Source of the DNA: Variovorax sp. Root473
GTDB lineage: Bacteria; Pseudomonadota; Gammaproteobacteria; Burkholderiales; Burkholderiaceae_C
Length of the DNA: 64,000 bases
Direction of reading: 5' to 3'
Assembly: GCF_001426505.1 (NCBI RefSeq)
Contig: NZ_LMEV01000002.1
Location: forward strand, 307,534-371,533
How positions within the stretch are numbered: the stretch's first letter is position 1; each line of letters begins with the position of its first letter. Under the pieces are notes generated by a model. It searched no databases and was not told the DNA's origin. It saw only the letters and a program-made list of their open reading frames with translations. Shown piece after piece: positions 34,966-42,113 of this stretch. The translations under genes were made by a program, and so were the position numbers.

Positions 34966-35912
34966 CGGGTGGAAGCTTGCAGCGCCTCGCGCGCGCATTG
35001 CGATGCGGTGCGCAGGCCGATGCGGTCCTTGAGGTCGTGAAAGGTCGGTGGCTCGGCCGCGTGCGTCATCACCTCGACGCGGTGGCCGGCCTTGCGCACC
35101 GCGTCGGCAAAGCGCTGCTGCAGCGCGAACGGCGTGTTGCGGTCGTCGGGGTTGCCGATCAGCACGATGCGCCGCTGCGGGTCGCGCGGGATGCCGGCCA
35201 CATGGTCCAGCGGGTCGTAGACCTGCGTGCTGCCGGTGGTGTCGGTGCGCCCGTCCTTCGAGCGGCCGAGCAGGCGCGCGCGCTCCAGCAAATCGAACGC
35301 GCCCGAGGTGAGCACTGCGCAGGCCACGCGCGTGCGCCCGAGCGTGAGCAGCGCGGCGCCGGCCGTGGCGCCGCCGCTGTGGCCGAGGAGCACCACGCGC
35401 TGCAGCCGGTGGCGCTGCATCAGCGCCTCGAGTGCCGCATCGAGCGCGTGGAACTCCACCGCCTCGCGCCGTTTGCGGTGGTCGCCCGACGATCCGTAGG
35501 TGCCGGGCCGCGCCATGAAGATCCACGGCACGCCAGCGCGGTCGCTCGCGGCCTGCGCATCGAGCGTGCGCAGCGGTTCGGTGTTGCCCGGAATGCGCGC
35601 GGGCGACTGGTTCATCACGCTGTCGCGGTCGCCCGAGAACTGCACGATGGCGATGCGCGCGTCGTCGATGTCGCGGCTCGCGAAATAGCGGATGCACGAC
35701 GGCCCTTCGACCGCCTGCACCCAGAGGAAGCCGGGACGGTCGGGGCAGTTGGCGCGCACGGCGGGCTGGTTCCAGTGCAGCAGCGCGCCCTCGGCCGACG
35801 CGGAGGCTGCCGGCTCGCGCGGCATGGGCGCCTTCGGCCCATCGGCGCGCTGCGCGCATGCCGCCTGTACGAGCACCAGCAGCAGGCAGGCCAGGCGCGC
35901 GCGGGGCTTCAT
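34962..35912 (-). CDS. Secreted alpha/beta hydrolase, possible lipoprotein
   Basis: The 316-residue protein has a hydrophobic N-terminus ending LVLVQAACAQ. Cleavage could be by signal peptidase II (cysteine of QAAC, not an ideal lipobox) or after ACA. The nucleophile serine is in GHSGGATAG, and GNPDDRNTP probably carries the catalytic Asp. This is a serine esterase/peptidase fold of the prolyl-oligopeptidase or dienelactone type, acting outside the cytoplasm. It overlaps by four bases both the CapA-MurF fusion gene before it and the epimerase gene after it. A role in trimming or releasing the polymer made by the fusion protein is possible but unproven. Confidence 0.78.
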   Translation of the reverse strand: MKPRARLACLLLVLVQAACAQRADGPKAPMPREPAASASAEGALLHWNQPAVRANCPDRPGFLWVQAVEGPSCIRYFASRDIDDARIAIVQFSGDRDSVMNQSPARIPGNTEPLRTLDAQAASDRAGVPWIFMARPGTYGSSGDHRKRREAVEFHALDAALEALMQRHRLQRVVLLGHSGGATAGAALLTLGRTRVACAVLTSGAFDLLERARLLGRSKDGRTDTTGSTQVYDPLDHVAGIPRDPQRRIVLIGNPDDRNTPFALQQRFADAVRKAGHRVEVMTHAAEPPTFHDLKDRIGLRTASQCAREALQASTR

Positions 35913-38900
35913 AGCTTCTGCAGGAGTTCGGAGATCAGGCCGAAGTCCGACTGCTGGCGGTCGCCCTTCAGCAGCACGAGGTCGCCCTCGCGCAGGAAGT
36001 CGCCGAGGTAGCCGGTGAGCTGCGCGGCATCTTCGAAGTGCGGGCCGAGCAGCTCGGCCGGCACCTCCTCGCGCAGCCAGCGCATCTCGGCGCCGTGGGT
36101 CACGAGGTGATGGATGCCCGAGGCGAGCAGTGGCGCGGCCAGACTGCGGTGCATCGCTTCGGCCTCCGCGTCGAGATTGACGATGCGCCCGAGCACGCCG
36201 ATCTTGCGCGTCACCGGCCCGTGCGCAGCCCGCTCGCAGGTGCGCACGAACTCCATTGCGTTGCGCATCGACATGACCTCGGCGTTCCAGCTGTCGTCGA
36301 TGAGCGTGGCCTGCACGCCGCCCTGCGTGCGCAGCGGACGCAGCTGCATCACCGAGGCGGGAAGCCGCACGAACGGCATGCGAGCGCAGGCCGCCTCGGC
36401 GTCGAAGCCCAGCGCCAGCAGCGCCGCAAACGCCAGCGCCGAATTGCGCACCAGCCCCGCGCTTGCAATCGGGAACAGGTACTCGACCGTGCGTCCCGGC
36501 AGCGCGATGCGCACGCGGCATCGGCCGTCGGGCTCGGCTTGCGTGTCGACGATGCGGATGTTGGCGTCGGGCCCGCTGCCCACGACCCAGATGGCGCCCG
36601 CCGTGCACGCGGCCGCCCGCACCACCTGCATCAGGCAGGGGATGTGGTCGGGCACGATCGCCACGCCGCCGGGCTCCAGCCCGAGGAAGATGCGCGACTT
36701 GAAGTCGGCCGTCTGCTCCACCGTGGCCGCGCGGTAGGTCTGCGACAGGCCGATCTCGGTGAGGATCGCCACGTGCGGCCGCGCCACGAGCGAGATCGGA
36801 CCGCGGTCCATCCACAGCGCGCTCTGCGCCATCTCCAGCACGCACACGTCGGCATCGGCCGGCAGGCTGGCCAGCGTGGCCGGCACGCCGACGCGCGAGT
36901 TGTAGTTGTCGACGGTGGTGTGCACGCGCGCCGCCTCGGGCAGCAGGTCGCGCAGCATGGCGATGGTCGACGACTTGCCGACCGTGCCGGTCACGCCCAC
37001 CACGCGCCCCTTGAAGCGCGCACGCGCGGCCACGCCCAGGTCGATCATGGCGCGGATCGGGTCGTCCACCTGCAGCAGCGGGAAGGACGGGGCCAGCCCG
37101 TCCACCGGGTGCGCGACCACGGCGCCCGCGAGCGCGTGCTGCAGCACGGGCACGTCTTCGTGGCGGTCGGGGTTGTCGGCGCGCGGCTTGCTGTAGTTCT
37201 CGTGCCGGGCGAGCATGCGGTAGTCGGAGGCAATGAACAGTGCCGGCTTTGGCAACAGCGCCATGTGCGTCGGCCCGCGCACCACGGCGTTCGCGGCCCA
37301 GTCCGGCGGCGGGGGCACGAGCCACTGTCCGCCGGTGACGCGCTGCAGCTCGTCGGCGGTCCACACGGGCGAGGCCTGCGGCGCGGCACCCGGGCGCAGC
37401 GCCGCGAGCACGGGCGCGGGGCGCTCGGGCAGCGGCGTCGGCGCCTTCAGGCGCAGGCCGCACCACACGGGCAAGCGGCGCGCGGGCGGCAGGTCGGGCA
37501 GCGCGCCGCGCACGCGCACTTCGATCTGCAGCACGTCGTTCTCGAGCAGGCCCGCGCGCGGCGCGCGCAGGCCGTAGCGGTCGCGGTAGATGCGCCCCGG
37601 CGTCCAGCGGCTGGTGGGCCACATCCAGTCGCAGGGGTCGTGGTCCATGGCCTCGCCCCAGGCCGGCATGGTGGCGCTGCGCATCGCCAGCGCGCGGAAT
37701 TGCACGCGCAGGTCGGCGCTCACGGGCGCATCGGCGGTCCAGTACGACTCGACCCACAACAGCCGGCGCCCGACGATCTGCGTGGGTGCGCAGCGGATGC
37801 CCACGAGGCGCAGCGGACCGATCTGGATCGGACGCATCTGTGCGTCGGCGGGCACGGCATCGACCGACCACTCGGGCCGGGGCGCGAGCACGGGCCCGAC
37901 CAACGCGGGCGGGCGCGACGCCGACAGCGGCGCCAACGGAGGGCGCCCGGCCGGCGTGGTGCGTTCAGGCGGCGACAGCTGCAGCGCGCAACGCCCGTCG
38001 GGCCGCGCCGTCATCTCGGTGCCGAGCGCGCGACAGAGTTCGGCAAAGCGCGCGCTCGCGGCCTGGGCCGCGTCGCCCTCGCGCTGCCGCGAGAAGCCGA
38101 AGCCCACGCCCACTGGCGTGAACACAACCTCCTCGACGCCATGCGGCCCGAGGCGCAACGAGAACACGCCGGAGTCCCCGAGGTCACGGCGGATCGCGTC
38201 GAACAGCAGGTCGCCCGCGTCGTGCAGGATCGGCCGGCCCCGGTAGACCTCGATGCCTTGCAGCAGGTGGGCCGAAGTGCCGAGCACCGCGTCCGCGCCA
38301 GCTTCGACGATGGCATGGCCGACGGCGATCTCGGCGCGCGAAGGCGCGGTCTCCTGGTTATTGCCCCAGTGCACGGCGACCAGCACCACGTCAGCTTCAC
38401 GGCGCGCCGTGGCGATGCGCGGCGCGAGCGTGGCGCGCCACGCGGCCGGGTCGTCGAGCGGCAGCCAGGCCGCGCCGGGGAGCTTTGCGGTGGCGGCAAA
38501 GCGCGGCTGCGTGGCGTCGAGCGAGAACAGCGCCACGCGCAGCCCGCCGGCCTGGCGGAAGGCGGGGCTCAGCGCCGCGTCGAGGTCGGGCCCGGTGCCG
38601 GCGAAGGCGATGGCGGCGGCATTCAGCAGCCCGTGCTGCTCCAGCAGGGCTTCGGGGCCGTAGTCGCCGCTGTGGTTGTTGGCCGTGGCGACCATGTCGA
38701 TGCCGGCCTCGGTCAGCACCGACAGCATCTCGGGCCGCGCACGGTAATAGTACGGGCAGCCCTCGTCCTTCTCGATGCCCTGCGCGCCCGTGGTGGCGAC
38801 CACGCATTCGAGATTCACGATGCGCAGGTCGGCCTCGCGCAACGCGGGGATGTCGCCGAGCATGCGGGCCGGGCCGCCCAGTTCGTGCAGGCGGTAGTGC

Positions 38901-40702
38901 AGGCGGCGGCCCAGGTTGACGTCGCCGCCCCACAGCACGATGCCCTCGCGGCCGCGCGGCGCAACAGGCTCGGCCGCGGCTTGCGAGAGCTGCGCGCTCT
39001 GCTGCTGCGCCTCGCGCGCTTCAAGCAGCCGGTGGTAGGCCACATAGCCCGACAGGTAGTGCTCCACGTCGTCGATGCGCACGCGGAAGCTGTGGTGCTT
39101 GATGAAGAACGAGCCCGCGATGCGGTCGGGGTGGCGGAAGAACATCGCCAGCTCGGGCCAGAAGTGGCCGTTGGCGAGATAACGCGCGCGGTGCTCCAGC
39201 GCGCGGTCGAACTTGTGGCGGTCCAGACCCGCGAGCAGCGGACGCAGCGCCGGGTCGGCTTCGAGCCGCAGCACCATCTCGCGCGCGGCCATCATGAGCT
39301 CGAGCAGCGTGGGGAAGGTGGTGATGCGCTCCAGCACGAAGTCGAGGTGGCCCGCCATGTTCTGCAGGCCGAACTGGTAGTAGCGCGTTTCGGGCTTGAA
39401 GCGCGTGAGCTCGTTGACGCAGTAGCTCAGCCAGTGGTCGTGCGCGCGCCAGTGGCCCGCCGCGATGAAATGCTCGAAGGCTTTCTCGACCACCGCGAGC
39501 CAGCGCGCATCGCGCGTGAGGCCGTACAGCCGCATGAGCCCGAAGGCCGCCTCGCCGTCGTAGTAGATGATGCGAAAGGGCTCCTTCACGTCGAGCCCCG
39601 GGTGGTTGAGCACGTGCACGAAGCGGCCGGTCTGTGCGTCCTGCATGGAGCGGATGCCCAGCGCGAGCTGCTCCAGCAGCGGCTGGTACTGCGTGTCGCC
39701 GGTGAGCTCGGTGTACTTCACGAAGGCCAGCAGGCACACGGCATTGCCGCCGAGCTTGATCTCGTTGCCGACGTCGACCAGGAACGCGGCCTGCGTGCCG
39801 TCGGGTAGCGTGGCGCGGCAGATCAGCCGCTGGCTCAGGAAGGCCAGCGCGCGGTCGATGGCGGCTTTCTGCGTGTCGTTGCGCGTGAGCTCCCAGCCTT
39901 CGAGCATCGCGTAGGTCGAGCTGGCGTGGCGCAGCGTGTTGTAGGTGGGAATCGCGCGGTCGAAACACGGGAACCAGCCGTAGTGGAACTCGCCCGTCGG
40001 CTTGACCTGCTCGGCCAGGTAGTCGCTGGCCGAATCGACCAGCGCGCGCACCTGCTTCGCGTTCCAGTCGGTGAGCGTGCGAAAGCCCGCGGCCTGCCCT
40101 TCGGCCGTGAGCGGCCAGGCGCCGTCGGCGTCGACGTACACGGCCCGCGTGGTGAAGCACCACACGGGCGCGGCGTCGTCGGTGGGAAAGTCGCGCTCCT
40201 CGCCGAAGCGGCGCTGGGTGTGGGTGCGCAGGTTGCCGTTGTTGGGCTCCGCGTGGTCGACCGTGCCGTTGTAGAGCACGGCGCTGCCGTGCATTTCCTG
40301 TGCGAGCAACGCGGTGTCGAAGCGTGCGTCGAGCGCGATGCCTTCGTTGAAGTAGTTGCGCTTCGTCTGCGCCAGCCGTGCCTTCAGCTGGCCCCAGGTC
40401 ATCGGCGTGCTGCGATCGACGATCTCCGCGCGCAGCCGCTGCGCGGGCCGCTCGGCGCGCTTGGCCTTCACCGCCAGCGCCTGGGCGGCGGCCTGCCACG
40501 CGGCCTCGGTGTCGGGGCCGCGGCCCATGACGACGCGGGCACGGCTCTCGCCCTCGCCCATCGCGAGGAACACCACGCAGCCGGCGTCGTCGGTGGCGGG
40601 CGGGGCCGGGGGCAGCGCCCCGTCGGGGGCGGCCAGGGCCTGCCTGGCGCGGTTCAGCAAGTCGGCGAGGGGGACGGGATCTTGATGGGTCATCTGAGTC
40701 AT
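35909..40702 (-). CDS. Multidomain CapA-like / MurF-like fusion protein (1597 aa), probable polymer ligase
   Basis: Three parts are visible. Residues 1-580 are helical with repeated aromatic and His motifs (GEFHYGWFPCFDRAIPTYNT, RIIYYDGEAAFGLMRLYG), like an (alpha/alpha) barrel. Residues about 586-870 are a CapA/PgsA metallophosphatase-like domain (GGDVNLGR, ATANNHSGDYG, VAVHWGNNQE, GTSAHLLQGIEVY, HDAGDLLFD). After a beta-rich linker (about 900-1130) comes a MurF-like ligase with P-loop GTVGKSS (1239-1245), TADFKSRIF, and DDSWNAEVMSMRNAM near 1468. CapA and a Mur-type ligase (CapB/PgsB) normally are separate proteins of poly-gamma-glutamate synthesis; here they are one chain. No signal peptide or membrane segment is obvious. 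The start is uncertain between 40702 and 40693. Substrate and product are unknown. Confidence 0.8.
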   Translation of the reverse strand: MTQMTHQDPVPLADLLNRARQALAAPDGALPPAPPATDDAGCVVFLAMGEGESRARVVMGRGPDTEAAWQAAAQALAVKAKRAERPAQRLRAEIVDRSTPMTWGQLKARLAQTKRNYFNEGIALDARFDTALLAQEMHGSAVLYNGTVDHAEPNNGNLRTHTQRRFGEERDFPTDDAAPVWCFTTRAVYVDADGAWPLTAEGQAAGFRTLTDWNAKQVRALVDSASDYLAEQVKPTGEFHYGWFPCFDRAIPTYNTLRHASSTYAMLEGWELTRNDTQKAAIDRALAFLSQRLICRATLPDGTQAAFLVDVGNEIKLGGNAVCLLAFVKYTELTGDTQYQPLLEQLALGIRSMQDAQTGRFVHVLNHPGLDVKEPFRIIYYDGEAAFGLMRLYGLTRDARWLAVVEKAFEHFIAAGHWRAHDHWLSYCVNELTRFKPETRYYQFGLQNMAGHLDFVLERITTFPTLLELMMAAREMVLRLEADPALRPLLAGLDRHKFDRALEHRARYLANGHFWPELAMFFRHPDRIAGSFFIKHHSFRVRIDDVEHYLSGYVAYHRLLEAREAQQQSAQLSQAAAEPVAPRGREGIVLWGGDVNLGRRLHYRLHELGGPARMLGDIPALREADLRIVNLECVVATTGAQGIEKDEGCPYYYRARPEMLSVLTEAGIDMVATANNHSGDYGPEALLEQHGLLNAAAIAFAGTGPDLDAALSPAFRQAGGLRVALFSLDATQPRFAATAKLPGAAWLPLDDPAAWRATLAPRIATARREADVVLVAVHWGNNQETAPSRAEIAVGHAIVEAGADAVLGTSAHLLQGIEVYRGRPILHDAGDLLFDAIRRDLGDSGVFSLRLGPHGVEEVVFTPVGVGFGFSRQREGDAAQAASARFAELCRALGTEMTARPDGRCALQLSPPERTTPAGRPPLAPLSASRPPALVGPVLAPRPEWSVDAVPADAQMRPIQIGPLRLVGIRCAPTQIVGRRLLWVESYWTADAPVSADLRVQFRALAMRSATMPAWGEAMDHDPCDWMWPTSRWTPGRIYRDRYGLRAPRAGLLENDVLQIEVRVRGALPDLPPARRLPVWCGLRLKAPTPLPERPAPVLAALRPGAAPQASPVWTADELQRVTGGQWLVPPPPDWAANAVVRGPTHMALLPKPALFIASDYRMLARHENYSKPRADNPDRHEDVPVLQHALAGAVVAHPVDGLAPSFPLLQVDDPIRAMIDLGVAARARFKGRVVGVTGTVGKSSTIAMLRDLLPEAARVHTTVDNYNSRVGVPATLASLPADADVCVLEMAQSALWMDRGPISLVARPHVAILTEIGLSQTYRAATVEQTADFKSRIFLGLEPGGVAIVPDHIPCLMQVVRAAACTAGAIWVVGSGPDANIRIVDTQAEPDGRCRVRIALPGRTVEYLFPIASAGLVRNSALAFAALLALGFDAEAACARMPFVRLPASVMQLRPLRTQGGVQATLIDDSWNAEVMSMRNAMEFVRTCERAAHGPVTRKIGVLGRIVNLDAEAEAMHRSLAAPLLASGIHHLVTHGAEMRWLREEVPAELLGPHFEDAAQLTGYLGDFLREGDLVLLKGDRQQSDFGLISELLQKL

Positions 40703-40809
40703 GCGCCGCGAATGATGACAGGCCCCGGCGTGGCCTGCCACTGCGGAAATCCGGGGCGCGTCAGGCGCGGGTCAGGCCTTGGCGTCGAACACCGCGCCGC
40801 GCACGGCCG

Positions 40810-41340
40810 TCAGTCGCCGAGCGCGCGGTAGAAGTAAGTGGTGCCGCATGGCGTGCCGTCGGGCAGCAGCGCGTAGCCGGGGATCGTGCCCACGCGCAGC
40901 CAGCCGCAGCGGGTGTACAGCCGCTCGGCCTCGGGGCTGGAGGTGTCGAGCACCAGCAGGGTCTTGCCGTGGTCGCGCGCGCGCTGTTCGGCGCCCTTCA
41001 TCAGCAGCGCGCCGAGGCCGAGCCGGCGCGCGCGGCGATGCACCAGCATCTTCGCGACCTCGCCGCGGTGCGGCTGGTTCTCGGGCTGGGCGAGCACCAG
41101 CTGCACCGTGCCGACGATGCCTTCGTCGTCCTCGGCCACGAGCAGCTCGCGTTCGCCACGCGCCACGCCGTCGGCCACGTGGCGCCAGAAGGCCCGCGCG
41201 CGCTCGGGCGTGAGCGGCTGCATGAAGCTCACCGAAGCGCCGCCGTCGACGCAGTCGATGAGTACGTGGGCCAGCGCGTTCAGCTCGGTCTCGCTGACGG
41301 TGGACAGGGCGCGCAGGCGGGGAGCGGTGGCAGCAGTCAT
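40810..41340 (-). CDS. GNAT-family N-acetyltransferase
   Basis: The 176-residue acetyltransferase has the acetyl-CoA loop region HRRARRLGLGALLMKGAEQ and the C-terminal block SPEAERLYTRCGWLRVG. The acceptor could be an amino acid or antibiotic; nothing in the sequence decides. I prefer the ATG at 41340 because AGGA then stands seven bases away. The ATG at 41346 overlaps the regulator's stop codon and is too close to that site. It is coupled to the XRE-cupin regulator gene and lies 107 bp before the CapA-MurF fusion gene on the same strand. Confidence 0.8.
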   Translation of the reverse strand: MTAATAPRLRALSTVSETELNALAHVLIDCVDGGASVSFMQPLTPERARAFWRHVADGVARGERELLVAEDDEGIVGTVQLVLAQPENQPHRGEVAKMLVHRRARRLGLGALLMKGAEQRARDHGKTLLVLDTSSPEAERLYTRCGWLRVGTIPGYALLPDGTPCGTTYFYRALGD

Positions 41341-41342
41341 GG

Positions 41343-41948
41343 TCATTTCCTGTTCGATGCGTGCGCGGGCGCGCTGGTGATGACGACCGCGTAGCGCGCC
41401 GTCTTGCGGGTGGGGTTGTGGTAACTCGTCGGCTGGTCGAGCACGAGCGCCAGGCAGTCGCCGGCGTCGAGCCGGTGCTGCTGGTCGCCCACGGCAAGTT
41501 CGATGCAGCCTTCGAGCACCCACACCTGCTGGTGGATGCGCGGCTCGCGCGCGCCGGTTTCGTAGGCCACGCGCGCGCCGGCTGGAAACAGCACCTCGAC
41601 GATCTGGATCGGGGAGGCATCGCCGCCGGCCGAGACGTTGCGGCGCACGTAGCCCGAATGCGGATCGCGCCATTCGAGCTGGTCGGCGCGGCGCGACACC
41701 GGGCTGGCCGTAGGCGCGTCGGGCTCGAACAGCGAGGCCAGCGGCACGCCCAGGCCGGTCGCGAGTTTTTCGAGCAGCACCGCGGTCGGACTGCTCTCGC
41801 CGCGCTCGATCAGGGAGATCATCGAACGGCTGACGCCGCAGTGCGTGGCCAGGGTGTCGAGCGAGAGATCGCGTGCCGCGCGCAGGGCGCGCACGCGCTG
41901 GGCAATGCGGTCGTTGAGGCTGGGGGTCGAAGCTGATTCTTCTTTCAT
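41343..41948 (-). CDS. XRE-family regulator with cupin domain
   Basis: The 201-residue protein has an N-terminal helix-turn-helix (residues 15-70, LDTLATHCGVSRSMISLIE) and a C-terminal cupin (about 105-195, QQVWVLEGCIELAVGDQQHRL). Such regulators sense small metabolites, often amines or amino acids (PuuR-like). It is divergent from putA and upstream of a GNAT gene, so it may control either. Direct repeats ATTAAATA lie just ahead of its start codon. Confidence 0.85.
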   Translation of the reverse strand: MKEESASTPSLNDRIAQRVRALRAARDLSLDTLATHCGVSRSMISLIERGESSPTAVLLEKLATGLGVPLASLFEPDAPTASPVSRRADQLEWRDPHSGYVRRNVSAGGDASPIQIVEVLFPAGARVAYETGAREPRIHQQVWVLEGCIELAVGDQQHRLDAGDCLALVLDQPTSYHNPTRKTARYAVVITSAPAHASNRK

Positions 41949-41953
41949 ATTAG

Positions 41954-41973
41954 ATTAAATATCCAATTAAATA
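41954..41973. promoter_or_regulatory. Direct repeats ATTAAATA in the XRE-cupin/putA divergent promoter
   Basis: Two copies of ATTAAATA (41954-41961 and 41966-41973), 12 bp apart, lie immediately upstream of the regulator's start in an AT-rich patch unlike the surrounding DNA. They may be operator half-sites for autoregulation or the -10 regions of the divergent promoters. Confidence 0.4.
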
Positions 41974-42018
41974 GAAATTCAGTCAACCCCCGGGGCGTTT
42001 GGGTGCCTTTGGAGGCCC

Positions 42019-42036
42019 ATGAGACTTATTCGATGA
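42019..42036 (+). other. Possible five-codon mini-ORF in the putA leader
   Basis: A GGAGG box (42011-42015) is followed by ATG and a five-codon frame (MRLIR) ending in TGA. That TGA overlaps, as ATGA (42033-42036), another ATG that opens the frame of the leader peptide at 42063-42113. It may be chance, but the chained overlaps are unusual. Confidence 0.3.
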
Positions 42037-42062
42037 AGTGCATTTTCTTTGGAGAAATATTC

Positions 42063-42113
42063 ATGCCTATCGCTGAAATCATCCAGCACATCACCACCAC
42101 CGACGCACCATGA
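42063..42113 (+). CDS. Putative leader peptide coupled to putA (16 aa)
   Basis: GGAG at 42051-42054 stands eight bases before an ATG that opens MPIAEIIQHITTTDAP. Its TGA stop overlaps the putA start as ATGA (42110-42113). putA itself has no ribosome site in the preceding 20 bases, so its translation probably depends on ribosomes finishing this peptide. The same frame can begin earlier, at 42033, adding ten residues (MKCIFFGEIF). Three Thr codons and a Pro codon precede the stop. A sensing role is speculation. Confidence 0.5.
   Translation: MPIAEIIQHITTTDAP

Noticed and set aside
36038..39808. A 1256-codon plus-strand open frame opposite the CapA-MurF fusion
   Set aside because: No motif, start or ribosome site; antisense of a well-supported gene.
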